Positions 31,701 through 40,968 are shown, counted from the stretch's first letter. The stretch: 64,000 bases of DNA from Zobellia uliginosa (GCF_900156625.1 NZ_FTOB01000011.1:1-64000); one strand, 5' to 3'. Numbers and translations: made by a program. The notes: generated from the letters alone by a model not told the origin.

Positions 31701-31872
31701 GGCAGGATTGTCCAAATTCAGGATATATGCCACGGCCCAAAACCTTTTGACCATTACGGATTATGAAGGATATAACCCGGAAATAGGGGGAGGGATCAGT
31801 GCACGAGGTTTGGATAAGGGTAATTACCCAATAACATCTCAATATTTATTTGGATTGGAGTTTAATTTTTAA
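28774..31872 (+). CDS. SusC/RagA-family TonB-dependent transporter (PUL 2)
   Basis: Outer-membrane oligosaccharide importer of PUL 2, 1032 residues. Signal peptide to about residue 33 (MAVHAQ), carboxypeptidase-regulatory-like domain (about 38-110, DAEDGVPIPGVSIVKKGTN), TonB-box-like LEEVVVIGYGAVKKKELTGAV, plug (LIRGITSISGSNTPLYVVDG, DASSAAIYGTRGASGVILIT), and barrel ending LFGLEFNF. The next gene is SusD after a 12-base gap. Sequence differs clearly from the PUL 1 transporter, consistent with a different glycan. An alternative start at the second Met (residue 10) gives a tidier signal peptide. Confidence 0.95.
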   Translation: MKFKQGTIFMKLQGDCPRILFFLILCCSMAVHAQEVSKVTGTVVDAEDGVPIPGVSIVKKGTNIGVSTDFDGNYSIAAKQGDILEFSYIGMEFQAITVSEPVLNVRMKADVENLEEVVVIGYGAVKKKELTGAVASVKGDDLENIVTQDLGTALQGQVSGVNIVSSGQPGAASEILIRGITSISGSNTPLYVVDGIPQEGDPRIAPSDIESIDILKDASSAAIYGTRGASGVILITTKQGKQGALSVRVDASYGFQKVPSGIDLMNTEEQTYFNLVSERNETGSTDDVTVLTLARSPQGFQNNTDIRDIIIRENTPFKNYSVNVSGGGNDIKYNVSTSLYDTEGVIINSDFKRFNTRVNTTYTRGKWGINASVGMSREDRSREPGGIINQVIRYLPTQQGLEAIGSDEPLVEVRSTESNRLGWVLNSLSSTDIERTVRTFASFNVNYEIVKGLNVWSRIGVNESNGYRDRFLGYTPVFTAEGELINNPSDSFAESRANQRSSNVWETVLTYKNQLSEDHNLTLTAGYTQEEYSGKDFSAKKFGVQNNDIRVLDNATINPDAQSGFYYNSTILGMLGRLQYNYKGKYFLSSSVRRDGSSKFGESRRWGLFPSVSVSWNVSDEGFWKPLKNVVNNFKLRANRGSLGNNRFGDYAFSAAIASGIDYSFGTGDGVLNIGSAQSEFANALVKWETKKEVNFGADFGLFKNKITLSADIYNIKNEDMLFPIVLPGSAGGGGNSQIVLNVGNMTNKGAELAIGYREKIGRFNFNMNGTFTTNENKITKISGDKGFIFTNDYGLVSGARVESQVTVLAEGYEAGAFFLRKTNGIADTPEKLAEYQEIDPAAKMGDVVYIDSNGDGSISDADRVYSGSGLPEYEIGYNFNANYKGVDFSMQWYAALGHEIMNGSKATAYAYGRHKDLIYAWSESNTSTPIPAFRGDIKAHPNFRGYNDLWLEDGDYVRLKNVTLGYSFPRKLVEKAGLSKFRIYATAQNLLTITDYEGYNPEIGGGISARGLDKGNYPITSQYLFGLEFNF

Positions 31873-31884
31873 TGTGCAATTATT

Positions 31885-33630
31885 ATGATACGAATTACTA
31901 TAAAATACATCTGTTTAATATGTTTTTCATCGGTATTACTCACTTCTTGTGATGATGAAATTCTAGATCAAACAGACCCTAACAGAATTTCTACAGCTAG
32001 TTTTTGGAAAAACTTGGATGAGACCAACAGTACTTTGACCGCTACCTATGCTACCATGTTCAATCATTATGTTTTAGGTTTAGTGGAAGAATCATGGCGT
32101 TCGGATATGGGGTGGCCTGGTTTTGGTAGGCCAACACCTGGCGACGGAACAGGAAGAACCTACTATTTCAAAACCTATACCAATAGTGACAAATCTATCC
32201 AGAATAAATGGGACGGATTGTACCAAGGTATATCCCGGGCCAACCAAACCATAAACGGTCTCAAAGCTTTAGAGGGGGAAGTAGATGAGGAAGAATGGAC
32301 GTTGCAAATGGCCCAAGCCCGTTTCTTCAGGGGCCTGTTCCATTTTTATTTGCATACGAGCTTTAATAATGGAAATGTCATAATTAGGGACGATGTTCCC
32401 GTTACTCAGGAAGATTTCAATAAAGGGGTTTCCCCTTCGGAGGAAGTAATGGAGTTCTTTAGGGAGGACCTAGAGTACGCATATCAAAATTTACCGGCTA
32501 AATATGAAAATCTAAGTGCAAATCAAGGTCGCGTCACGGCAGGTACAGCGGCAACCATATTGGGTACTAGCTTTTTGTACGAGAAAGAATACACGAAAGC
32601 CTTGGCGCTATTTAATGATGTTATAGATAATCCTGATTACGGTTATAAGCTGGTAGATGCTAATGTTCTTTTCACAATTGAAGGGGAATTTAATGCAGAA
32701 TCCATTTTTGAAATCCCATATAATGTGATACATAGACCAGAGCTGAGTCAATGGGATGAATTAAGCCAAACCAATAGATATGGGTTTCTGTTCTCGGGTG
32801 TAACGGTATCTATGCCCGCATGGATTCAATACAAATACAAGACAGAACCCATGGATGTTTTGGATGAGCGAAATTATTATGTGGACCCTGTTGAGGGTAG
32901 AAAATTGCGTAACGTTCCGTTAAGGGCTTCCCAAATGGTAACATTGATCGAAGATGAGCAAACGCTGTATTACCTAGACGATAATGTTAGTGAGAACATG
33001 AAAAAAGGTGCTAGGGGCTGGGGTTTTGGTCATTCTAAAAAGTATAGCAATCACGACCACTTGGAAAGCGAGGATGATAATCCGGAAGGCACCTGGAATT
33101 CTGGAAAAAACGTAACGGTTAACAGGTTGGCAGAAGTGTACTTAATGCGTGCAGAGTGTTTGATACAGACTGGAAACGTTGCAGGTGCTTTGGCTGATAT
33201 TAACAAAATTCGTGAAAGATGGGGATTGCAATTGCTTGGCCCGGCCATGGATAGCAACCATACCTATGACGAAGTAGCGTATACCGAAGAATCATTGATG
33301 GATCGTCTAATGTATGTGGAAAAACCTCTGGAACTATCCAATGAAGGACATTCTATAAGATGGACAGATTTGAGAAGATGGGGAATTATAAAGGAAAACT
33401 TTGATAGGTTGGCAAGCGAGGTTTACTACGCGGTACCTTACAATTTCACAAGGTTGGATGGTTCAAAGGGTTGGAACGATGCATCTGTAGTTATGGGCCC
33501 GGAACCTGCTGAATTTGAGTTGTTGGTAGATTTTGAATACGACTTGACCGCCCAGAATTACAATCCGGAGTTGCATGATTACTTACCGATCCCGCTTAGT
33601 GAAATAAATGCGAATTCAAACATAGAATAA
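31885..33630 (+). CDS. SusD/RagB-family glycan-binding lipoprotein (PUL 2)
   Basis: SusC partner lipoprotein, 581 residues, with C22 lipobox (LLTSCDDE) and acidic residues after the Cys, as for surface export. The N-terminal SusD_3-like part (WKNLDETNSTLTATYA, DGLYQGISRANQTI, AQARFFRGLFHFYLHTSF) and C-terminal RagB/SusD part (EVYLMRAECLIQTGNVAGALADINKIRERWG and later GHSIRWTDLRRWG) are both present. The C-terminus YLPIPLSEINANSNIE is the standard ending of this family. It is translationally close to SusC upstream (12 bases) and the third lipoprotein downstream (15 bases), forming one operon. Confidence 0.95.
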   Translation: MIRITIKYICLICFSSVLLTSCDDEILDQTDPNRISTASFWKNLDETNSTLTATYATMFNHYVLGLVEESWRSDMGWPGFGRPTPGDGTGRTYYFKTYTNSDKSIQNKWDGLYQGISRANQTINGLKALEGEVDEEEWTLQMAQARFFRGLFHFYLHTSFNNGNVIIRDDVPVTQEDFNKGVSPSEEVMEFFREDLEYAYQNLPAKYENLSANQGRVTAGTAATILGTSFLYEKEYTKALALFNDVIDNPDYGYKLVDANVLFTIEGEFNAESIFEIPYNVIHRPELSQWDELSQTNRYGFLFSGVTVSMPAWIQYKYKTEPMDVLDERNYYVDPVEGRKLRNVPLRASQMVTLIEDEQTLYYLDDNVSENMKKGARGWGFGHSKKYSNHDHLESEDDNPEGTWNSGKNVTVNRLAEVYLMRAECLIQTGNVAGALADINKIRERWGLQLLGPAMDSNHTYDEVAYTEESLMDRLMYVEKPLELSNEGHSIRWTDLRRWGIIKENFDRLASEVYYAVPYNFTRLDGSKGWNDASVVMGPEPAEFELLVDFEYDLTAQNYNPELHDYLPIPLSEINANSNIE

Positions 33631-33645
33631 CCAAAAAAATCAATT

Positions 33646-35319
33646 ATGAAAACGATTAGATTATTAATGATATGTTTTTTGGCGGTATCGACCAGTTGCC
33701 AAAATGACGATGAATATGAGGCTCCCGATACCTTGTCGGATGTGGCTTATTATACCAGTGTGTTTCCAGGTTCACCGTTTAATGCATCTGCGGAAAAAGA
33801 CTTTATATCTTTTATGGATGCTTCCCAAGGAGCCATAAGCCATGAGTGGACTATTGAAGAGGGAAACTTCTTTTTAAGACCGGGTTTTAAAGTCAATGAT
33901 TCCTTGCCAATTTTTATTAATGAAGAACTTGGTTTGACCACTACGGATAAGACCGCCCATGTAATGTTCATGAATGAAGGGATAAACAAAGTTTGTCTGA
34001 AAAATACCTTTAGTGAACCGGTAACCTTACAGACCGAAGACGGACCTATTTCTGCAGTACAGGAGGGTGATGTCTATATTTTTGAAAAATGTTTCGAAAT
34101 CGACGTTTTTGCCAAAGACATTCAACCGGCCTTCAAAGTGTTACAGGACGGTGAGGAAATATTGAGGGTCGGTGCAAACGACGTAATAAATGAAGATATC
34201 AGCACTTGGCCGGTAGTAGATGTTGAAGTAAATAAAACGTTGACCTTTGTTGATCTAACTACCGTAGGAAGACCCAACGATAGAACCTGGAGTTTGTCAG
34301 GGATACCACAAACTTCTACCGATTCCGTAGCTGAGGTAGCATTCTTGAATTTTGGCACTACAACAACTGTTGGAAATATAAAGTCTTCTCGTATAGCTCC
34401 TTTACCCACTGCTTCTACTTTTATGCAAATCCCTTTAAGGGTGAGAGTAGTTTCTTCTTCTCAACCTTTTGAGATCTTGAGTGAAATATCAGAAAATGAA
34501 TCCGGTAAATTAACATTTCAGGTCTCAGGTGTGTTAGACCCGGCTTCCTTGTCCGGTGAAAGTGCAAATTTTACGGTTAATGTAGTAAATGAAGCTTCAG
34601 GATTTGATCAAAATATTGCAGTACAACAGATAGGTGTTAATCCTGAAGACGGTTCAATATTAGAGATGACTTTAGCTGAACCTGTGTATAACTCGGATAA
34701 GATTACAGTATCCTATGCCGGGGGCAATATCCTATCTACCGATCAAAGAGTATTAAATTCTTTTGAAGAGAAGATCGCAACACTAAGTGCTGGGGAAGAT
34801 GTTCTTGCATCGGATGAGCGCTATAGTTTTGAAATTGAGGAGGATAGGGGTAACGGCGGTAATACGGCGGGTTGGTGGACCAATCATAACAATCCGTGGT
34901 ATTTTATGGGAACACGCGATATTTCTGCCGCGGACGGTACCCGAGTGGTACGTTTTCATGCGGATGATTATGCCACGGTACCCGATGTTACATGGTTTTG
35001 GGGCTTAAGTGCAGCAGAAACTGCAGCCTTGGTTCCCAACGCCGGAACCTATAGACTTTCAATAAAAGTGTACCGGGAGTCTGGATCTACCATTGGTGCA
35101 TTTGTAATCAACACCAACCCGGAATGGGTCATAAGTATAATCGATTTTAGTGAAGGAGAAGATGGTCAATGGGTAACCTATGAGGTGGATGTAGAATTGA
35201 CAGATGCTATGGAAAGGTTGAATATAGGGGTTCGAAAGGCAGATAACCCTGGTGTTTCCGGCCCCCAGACATTTTATATAGACGATATAAAGCTTGCCCC
35301 AATCGAGGCGAGACCCTAG
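33646..35319 (+). CDS. Putative surface glycan-binding lipoprotein (SGBP, SusE/F position)
   Basis: A 557-residue lipoprotein (C18, STSCQNDDEYE) in the position where PULs encode a surface glycan-binding protein. I see PKD-like N-terminal segments (SFMDASQGAISHEWTIEEG; TFVDLTTVGRPNDRTWSLSG), a central Ig-like module (FEILSEISENESGKLTFQVSG...) and a C-terminal beta-sandwich that resembles a carbohydrate-binding module (SFEIEEDRGNGGNTAGWWTNHN...QTFYIDDIKLAP). No catalytic motif is visible. The operon ends just after it at a hairpin terminator. Ligand is presumed to be the PUL 2 polysaccharide. Confidence 0.75.
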   Translation: MKTIRLLMICFLAVSTSCQNDDEYEAPDTLSDVAYYTSVFPGSPFNASAEKDFISFMDASQGAISHEWTIEEGNFFLRPGFKVNDSLPIFINEELGLTTTDKTAHVMFMNEGINKVCLKNTFSEPVTLQTEDGPISAVQEGDVYIFEKCFEIDVFAKDIQPAFKVLQDGEEILRVGANDVINEDISTWPVVDVEVNKTLTFVDLTTVGRPNDRTWSLSGIPQTSTDSVAEVAFLNFGTTTTVGNIKSSRIAPLPTASTFMQIPLRVRVVSSSQPFEILSEISENESGKLTFQVSGVLDPASLSGESANFTVNVVNEASGFDQNIAVQQIGVNPEDGSILEMTLAEPVYNSDKITVSYAGGNILSTDQRVLNSFEEKIATLSAGEDVLASDERYSFEIEEDRGNGGNTAGWWTNHNNPWYFMGTRDISAADGTRVVRFHADDYATVPDVTWFWGLSAAETAALVPNAGTYRLSIKVYRESGSTIGAFVINTNPEWVISIIDFSEGEDGQWVTYEVDVELTDAMERLNIGVRKADNPGVSGPQTFYIDDIKLAPIEARP

Positions 35320-35351
35320 TTTATAATTTGAGTAGTTGTGTGTTAGTGTAA

Positions 35352-35390
35352 GTTTCCCCCTCTGGGACCTTTGTTCCGGGGGGAATTTTA
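35352..35390 (+). terminator. Rho-independent terminator after the susCD-SGBP operon
   Basis: TTCCCCC (35354-35360) pairs with GGGGAA (35380-35385), extended inside by CTGGGA/TTCCGG around the loop CCTTTG, and followed by TTTT. It starts about 35 bases after the SGBP stop, so transcription of GH110-susC-susD-SGBP should stop here and the downstream enzymes need another promoter. Confidence 0.75.
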
Positions 35391-35572
35391 ATCATTATAA
35401 TTAAAACAAAAGACCTGATGTAAAATGAAAAAAAACTTTGTAAAACGATTGATTATTGAAACTGCTGGTACAAGAGGGCGTCACCCTTGACCAGATTAAC
35501 TGCACTATGTCCCCTAAATATTACCACTCTGATACCACTGTATCCAGAGAATTAACCTAAAAAAATAAAACT

Positions 35573-38500
35573 ATGGAAAAGAGAATACTGAATCTTTTTG
35601 TGCAAATGATATTTGTTTTTTGTGTAGGCTATTCGGCGACCGCACAGAGAACTAGAATTCCGAAAATAAATATTGAAGATTTTTCCGGTACGGAAGAAGA
35701 AGCCAATCTTAAAATAGAGGCGCTTAACGAACTTATTTCAGAGGCTGAAAACTTGGGAATAGACGCTACAAAAGAAAAAATGGCGGTTCGGTTGGCCCAA
35801 ATATTTTTGTTTTATGCCAACTGGGACGAAAAAAATAGAAGTGCATACGAAAAAATGTTCGAAGAATTGCACAGCTTTCATGAAACAACACCTGAAATAC
35901 TTGCAGAGTATCTACCCGTATATGAACGTAGTGAAGTGATTACGGTTCTTGATAAGGCGATCACCACCATTAATAGACTGATCAGTGGTGAGATATCACG
36001 AAACCCTATACCTAATATTGACTGGTCACAAATAACCTATGAGAACAATAAGCAGGTGTATGATGGTAAGCCTGTTTTCTTAGCGGACTATACCTGGCAA
36101 AAAGACAAGGCGGGCCCACATGATATTACCACTTACTTTGGTAATTATGGCAGTCTTTACATAGACCCAGCTATGGTAGAAAATGAGGAAGGTGATATAA
36201 CACCGTGGGTATTAAGCGATATAAATAGTAAACCATCGGGCAATTTTGGGATTATGTTTATAGGTCATACTAGATTTCCAAGTTGGCTTGAAACCAAATA
36301 TCCGGATATACGTACAGGTGGAGGTCTTTTTACTAAATATGATATTAGTAATCCCGGGGCCCGTGAAGTTAACCGCAAATTATTTGAAGGAATCATCCCT
36401 AGTTTAAAAGGGAAAAAATTTGTGGAACAAGGTTATATGCTTAGCAATGAACCGCATTGGAATCTTTCCGGAAATTGGGAAACGGTACAATTTTCTAATT
36501 ACGCTATGGATAGCCTTAAGACTTGGCTTAAAGATAAGCACCATAACATAGCAAACCTAAATGCCCTATGGAACAAGAATTACTCAAGTTTTGAAGAAGT
36601 ATCGGTAACCGTTCCCATGTCGGAAGTAGAGCGTGGAAAGCCAGTTTGGTACGATGTTATGAAATTCAACCAAGAACGTGCGAATAACTGGTTTAGTTTT
36701 TTACACGATGAGGTTAAAAAAAATGACCCAAATGCAAAAACACATATTAAGTTAATTCCGCTCCATTGGTCGGGAAACGATAGACATCAAGGTCTAGATT
36801 TTGAAACACTCACCAGTATAACGGATCATATCGGTAATGATGCGGGAGCAAAAAATTCCCTAAGGTGGGGGGCAAAACAAGATTGGGAAGACAGGTATCA
36901 TTTTCTCTGGAGACACCTAAGTATGCCGTATGATTTCTTTAGGTCGGTTTCACCGAATAAAATCAATTACAATTCCGAAGTACATTTCTTACAGGCACCT
37001 GCATTCACAGATTTGTTTTTAGACCCGAATTATGTAAGGTCGGTTTATTGGTTGGCCGTCTTGCAAGGAATGAACTCCTCACAGACTTGGTTCTGGCCAC
37101 GATTGGAAGATGGATCTTTTCGTTTGGGGCATGATTCTGTAAAAGAGTTGGCCGGGTCCGCAATTAACCAACCTCAAGTCATACATGAGATTACTTCTAC
37201 TATGATGGATATAAATTCACATGCAGAAACTATTGATGCGCTACAAAACTTGAAACAACCTATCAGAATTTTTTATTCGGAAACATCGGCCATAAATAAA
37301 AAAGAACATATGGACGATATTTTTGATATATACGAATCACTGTATTTTGAGGGTGTACCCATTGGTTTTGCTACGCAAAAAATCATAACTGATCAGAATA
37401 ACGCCCTATGGGATGTGGTCGTAGTTCATAAGACAGATTATGTTGCAGAAGAAGAATTGAATGCTTTACAGGCTTATTTGGATAAGGGGGGTACCGTAAT
37501 TCTAGATGCGGTCAGCTTAAAAAAAGATGAGTACGGAAGAAATCATGGTGTAGCTTTAAATACAAACAACGGAGGGAAAATTTTAAGAAGTTCATCTCTT
37601 TCCGATATGGTTTCCAATGCGCTAGAAATTGCAGATTCAAAGGGTAGGCTTCCTAACGTAGTTTTGGAAGAAACTAATGATTTAGGATTAAAGGGGTGTG
37701 TCTGGAGAGGCTATCGAAGTCGTACCGGAGAGGATATCATCAATGTTATTAATATAGGAAAAGGGAAGGCTAATATAGCTCTGAAATTAAATAACTCTTC
37801 AGAGGAATTGGTAGTCACCGATCTGCTGACAAACGAGAGACTGGATAGTAATTTCACTATGGATCCTGAGACGGTGTACCTATTGGCGGTGCGTCAAAGA
37901 AGCGATGAGGATAATCGATTTAAAATTACAACAACGGCAGAAACATGTCCCGATAAAAACAATGGATCCATTCATATAGTTGCCGATTTTGAGCAAAACT
38001 ATACCGCAAAATTGAATAATGAAGATTTTGAGTTTACCAAAGACCTGACAATTGAGGATGTTACCCCGGGGGCCTATGAATTATGTCTTACGACGGGTGA
38101 AAACGATATATCTTCATGCTATAACTTAACAGTAAAGGAAGCTGTTACTATAAAGGGACAATCTAGCGTAGCTACCAATAAATTAAATATGACAATTGAA
38201 AAAGGTACCGCGCCGTTCAGGGTTTTGGTCAATGACGAACAAGTATACGAAACACATGCGAACTCTTTTAGCATAGACGTCCAAAATGGCGATGAGGTTC
38301 AGGTTAAGACCGATCGCGAATGCGAGGGGGGGATAAATAAGGTAATCTCTTCTTATGGGGAGATACTTATGGCTCCCAACCCTTCGGATGGTGTGGTGGA
38401 GATTCATGTGCCTACAAGAAAAAAGACGATTCAAATTAATTTAAGCAATCTTCAGTTTCAATTAATTTCCTCGAAGGTATATCCTGTAAGCTCTGGTATA

Positions 38501-38593
38501 GTAAAGTTAGACTTGACCGACAGTCCCGCTGGTGTTTATCTAGCAACAATTATGCTTGATGAGGTGGTTACGGTTAAAATTATTAAAGAGTAG
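35573..38593 (+). CDS. GH42-like clan GH-A hydrolase with T9SS C-terminal tail
   Basis: Large secreted enzyme (1006 residues). Signal peptide to about 24; helical N-terminal region (about 30-140) not found in classical GH42; TIM barrel (about 145-540). Probable acid/base is E293 in LSNEPHW and probable nucleophile E469 in NYNSEVHF; both motifs are kept in the paralogue at 42811. A GH42-like trimerisation/flavodoxin-like domain follows (IRIFYSETSAINKKEHMDDI, LQAYLDKGGTVILDA). The last about 225 residues carry two beta-modules and a type IX sorting domain (MAPNPSDG...VKIIKE). The nearest described families are GH42 and the GH42-like carrageenan beta-galactosidases of GH167; I cannot separate these by eye. 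FN3 lipoprotein follows 6 bases later. Confidence 0.78.
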   Translation: MEKRILNLFVQMIFVFCVGYSATAQRTRIPKINIEDFSGTEEEANLKIEALNELISEAENLGIDATKEKMAVRLAQIFLFYANWDEKNRSAYEKMFEELHSFHETTPEILAEYLPVYERSEVITVLDKAITTINRLISGEISRNPIPNIDWSQITYENNKQVYDGKPVFLADYTWQKDKAGPHDITTYFGNYGSLYIDPAMVENEEGDITPWVLSDINSKPSGNFGIMFIGHTRFPSWLETKYPDIRTGGGLFTKYDISNPGAREVNRKLFEGIIPSLKGKKFVEQGYMLSNEPHWNLSGNWETVQFSNYAMDSLKTWLKDKHHNIANLNALWNKNYSSFEEVSVTVPMSEVERGKPVWYDVMKFNQERANNWFSFLHDEVKKNDPNAKTHIKLIPLHWSGNDRHQGLDFETLTSITDHIGNDAGAKNSLRWGAKQDWEDRYHFLWRHLSMPYDFFRSVSPNKINYNSEVHFLQAPAFTDLFLDPNYVRSVYWLAVLQGMNSSQTWFWPRLEDGSFRLGHDSVKELAGSAINQPQVIHEITSTMMDINSHAETIDALQNLKQPIRIFYSETSAINKKEHMDDIFDIYESLYFEGVPIGFATQKIITDQNNALWDVVVVHKTDYVAEEELNALQAYLDKGGTVILDAVSLKKDEYGRNHGVALNTNNGGKILRSSSLSDMVSNALEIADSKGRLPNVVLEETNDLGLKGCVWRGYRSRTGEDIINVINIGKGKANIALKLNNSSEELVVTDLLTNERLDSNFTMDPETVYLLAVRQRSDEDNRFKITTTAETCPDKNNGSIHIVADFEQNYTAKLNNEDFEFTKDLTIEDVTPGAYELCLTTGENDISSCYNLTVKEAVTIKGQSSVATNKLNMTIEKGTAPFRVLVNDEQVYETHANSFSIDVQNGDEVQVKTDRECEGGINKVISSYGEILMAPNPSDGVVEIHVPTRKKTIQINLSNLQFQLISSKVYPVSSGIVKLDLTDSPAGVYLATIMLDEVVTVKIIKE

Positions 38594-38599
38594 AATGTT

Positions 38600-39301
38600 A
38601 TGAGAGCTATTATAATTTTTCTGCTTGCGACTACAATTTTTTGGTCTTGTTCTAGCAGTAGTGATGACGGAGCTGAAAAAGGAACTCTACCAATTGATAA
38701 TAAGGCACCTTTACCCGTAACTGAACTTTTATTTCCCCCAAACAACATGTTGTGTTCAGATAACGTCTTGGAATTTCAATGGGAAAAGGCCCAGGATCCT
38801 AATGAAGACCCTTTGACTTATATTTTGGAGGTGGCAACAGATGATCAGTTTACAGAGGCAGCGATTTTTGATTCGGCTTCAAACGCTACAACCATTACTT
38901 TAGATAAAAATCAAATCTATTATTGGCGGGTTGCGGCAAAGGATCCTTTCAATTTGATAGGACCGCATTCAAAGGCATCCAAATTTTATACAGAAGGGTT
39001 TGGCGAAACCAACCATCTACCATTTATGCCAGATTTGGTAGCTCCCGATACAAATGAAATGGTAGATGAGGGAATAGTCAAGCTAGATTGGACAGGTGGG
39101 GATGTAGATGGTGACCCACTTGCATATGACATTTATTTTGACACGAAAAATCCTCCAGAAAATAAGATAGGTAGTAATGAAAGTAAGTCTTCCATTGAGG
39201 TGAACGTCCTTCCTGCCAGTACATATTTTTGGAGGGTTAGGGTTAAGGACGGAAAGGGGGGAGAGGCCATTGGTCACGTTTGGAGCTTTGCAAGCAATTG
39301 A
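38600..39301 (+). CDS. Lipoprotein with two fibronectin type III-like domains
   Basis: Small outer-membrane lipoprotein, 233 residues, C17 (TIFWSCSSSSDDG) with a Ser/Asp-rich tether. Two FN3-like repeats are clear: residues about 35-130 (VLEFQWEKAQDPNEDPLTY ... YYWRVAAKDPFN) and about 140-233 (GIVKLDWTGGDVDGDPLAY ... FFWRVRVKDGKGG, here with YFWRVRV). Such proteins act as glycan-binding or scaffold proteins in PULs. The start lies 6 bases after the stop of the GH42-like gene, so the two are co-translated; it may hold the enzyme or its product at the surface. No ligand-binding residues can be proposed. Confidence 0.75.
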   Translation: MRAIIIFLLATTIFWSCSSSSDDGAEKGTLPIDNKAPLPVTELLFPPNNMLCSDNVLEFQWEKAQDPNEDPLTYILEVATDDQFTEAAIFDSASNATTITLDKNQIYYWRVAAKDPFNLIGPHSKASKFYTEGFGETNHLPFMPDLVAPDTNEMVDEGIVKLDWTGGDVDGDPLAYDIYFDTKNPPENKIGSNESKSSIEVNVLPASTYFWRVRVKDGKGGEAIGHVWSFASN

Positions 39302-39520
39302 GATGTAATGCGAACAAAAGCTGCTTCGAACGTTTTCCGGAATTTTTTTAGATCAATACGTCATATAACATCTTTACTAACTATAAATAAGTACACCCAA
39401 AACTTAAAAGAGCTAATGCGTGTCAGTGCGAACTCTTGAAGCCTTTTTAAGGACGGTGATTTTTTCAGTATTAAGAAGATATTGTGCCCCATATCATTTT
39501 TTAACTTAAACTATAATATT

Positions 39521-40951
39521 ATGAAATTTAAACAATTTGCCCAAAAGGCAACAACCTCTCTTTTGGGGTTAATGCTATGTCTTGTTTCTTGCGATGATCC
39601 AACAGAATTGGTTAATGAGCCAGAAGTAGAAGTACAATCTGTTAAAGCAACGGCTAATGCCAATCAAATTGCGAACAAAGGTGTCCAAAAAAACCTAACT
39701 CCTAATGTGTTTATAAAAAATGGGGTGGGGTATCAAGGTCCTTCGCAAAGTGTAATTAATACTTTTCCAAAATTTGTTGTAGATGAATTGCCTAAGCATA
39801 ATGCTACGCAAAGAATTCAAGCAGCAATAGACCAAGCTAGTGCTAGAAATGGAGGAAGGGTAATTATTAGACCTGGAAAGTATATCGTAAAAGAGATCAA
39901 TTTAAAGTCCAATGTCCATATCAGGCTTAAACCTAATGTTATTATGGTTGCGGACCAAAGGGATCAAAGTCCTGCGGCTCGGGTCAAACACAAGGATATT
40001 TTTCTGATAGGTAGAAGAAAAAATATCAAAAATGTAAGTATTGTGGGCGAGGGTAAAGGGCAGTCTAGGCCTAAGTTCAGATATTTTAGGGAATCAAAAA
40101 GAAATGAAGGAGGGGTTAGGGCTTTTTCTGTAAATGGTGTCAAGAATTGTTTTATTCAAAATGTTCTTATTGAGGACAATGAAACTCGATTTGCGGGTAT
40201 CGATTTTAACTTCAATTTTAGTGATGTAAGCAAAGCAGGAAGACCTACAAATGTAACTATAGATAATTGTGAGATTAAGAAGGGTGCTTATGGTTATGGA
40301 TTAGTGCAATTAAATTGCGGGTTAAATGTTTTGTTATCGAATTTAACCGGGGAAGGTGGAATTACTGCCCGGATAGAATCGGACAATAGGACGTTTAAGA
40401 GTAAAACTATAGGTATAGACAATGCGCATGTGCGTAATGTTTTGACGATAAATGGTAACACCTCCGTACTCTTACAACCGTGGAATGTTGTAAATGGAAA
40501 TGTTTTCATAGATGGAGCTTATGCCATAAACTGCAATTTTGCGGTTGAAAGCCAAGACGGCTATCAAGATACAACGGGCAAGGGTAGATTTGGGCCTAAT
40601 TCTAGTATCAAAAACGTCGCCGCGGTTTATGGCCTTACGGCAACCGGTCATTTTGCACATGAAAAGGCCATTCCCAATTGTTTACTTAGGTTTTTCAAAA
40701 AGAATGAACCCTCTCCTGACGCGGAAGAGTCTGGGGCTAGGGTAGGGCCTTCAATATGTGTCGTGGGAGATTTTGTTACTCGCGAAGCGAATAGAGTAAA
40801 GGTTTTTGGCAGTACAGTTAGTGCCACCGTACCTAATAATACAAACCCCGCAAACACAGTAAATTCAAGAGTTGATATCTTAACCGGCAATGCTATTGCG
40901 CATAGGGGCAACGACCCTAATAAACAATGTGGATGGAGGGCTTATAATTAG
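39521..40951 (+). CDS. Divergent GH82 (iota-carrageenase family) beta-helix lipoprotein
   Basis: I chose the ATG at 39521 rather than an in-frame upstream ATG because it gives a clean lipoprotein signal (C24, CLVSCDDP); 476 residues. The fold is a right-handed beta-helix (RIQAAIDQASARNGGRVIIRP, INLKSNVHIRLKPN). Compared from memory with the Alteromonas iota-carrageenase CgiA (Q222, E245, D247), this protein has GYGLVQ (Q263) followed exactly 23 residues later by ARIESDN (E286, D288), a gapless match of catalytic acid and base. The position of CgiA H281 aligns with W321 (LLQPWN), so the active site is not identical. Predicted role: endo-hydrolysis of a sulfated galactan, with altered subsites. 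A GH28- or lyase-like function is less likely. Confidence 0.72.
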   Translation: MKFKQFAQKATTSLLGLMLCLVSCDDPTELVNEPEVEVQSVKATANANQIANKGVQKNLTPNVFIKNGVGYQGPSQSVINTFPKFVVDELPKHNATQRIQAAIDQASARNGGRVIIRPGKYIVKEINLKSNVHIRLKPNVIMVADQRDQSPAARVKHKDIFLIGRRKNIKNVSIVGEGKGQSRPKFRYFRESKRNEGGVRAFSVNGVKNCFIQNVLIEDNETRFAGIDFNFNFSDVSKAGRPTNVTIDNCEIKKGAYGYGLVQLNCGLNVLLSNLTGEGGITARIESDNRTFKSKTIGIDNAHVRNVLTINGNTSVLLQPWNVVNGNVFIDGAYAINCNFAVESQDGYQDTTGKGRFGPNSSIKNVAAVYGLTATGHFAHEKAIPNCLLRFFKKNEPSPDAEESGARVGPSICVVGDFVTREANRVKVFGSTVSATVPNNTNPANTVNSRVDILTGNAIAHRGNDPNKQCGWRAYN

Positions 40952-40968
40952 TAGGTTATAAGCCTTTT
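40939..40968 (+). terminator. Terminator overlapping the stop codon of the GH82-like gene
   Basis: GGCTTATAA (40939-40947) and TTATAAGCC (40956-40964) form a perfect 9-bp stem with an 8-base loop, followed by TTTT. The stem includes the end of the coding sequence and the loop contains the TAG stop at 40949. This separates the GH42-FN3-GH82 unit from the oxidoreductase gene. Confidence 0.75.
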
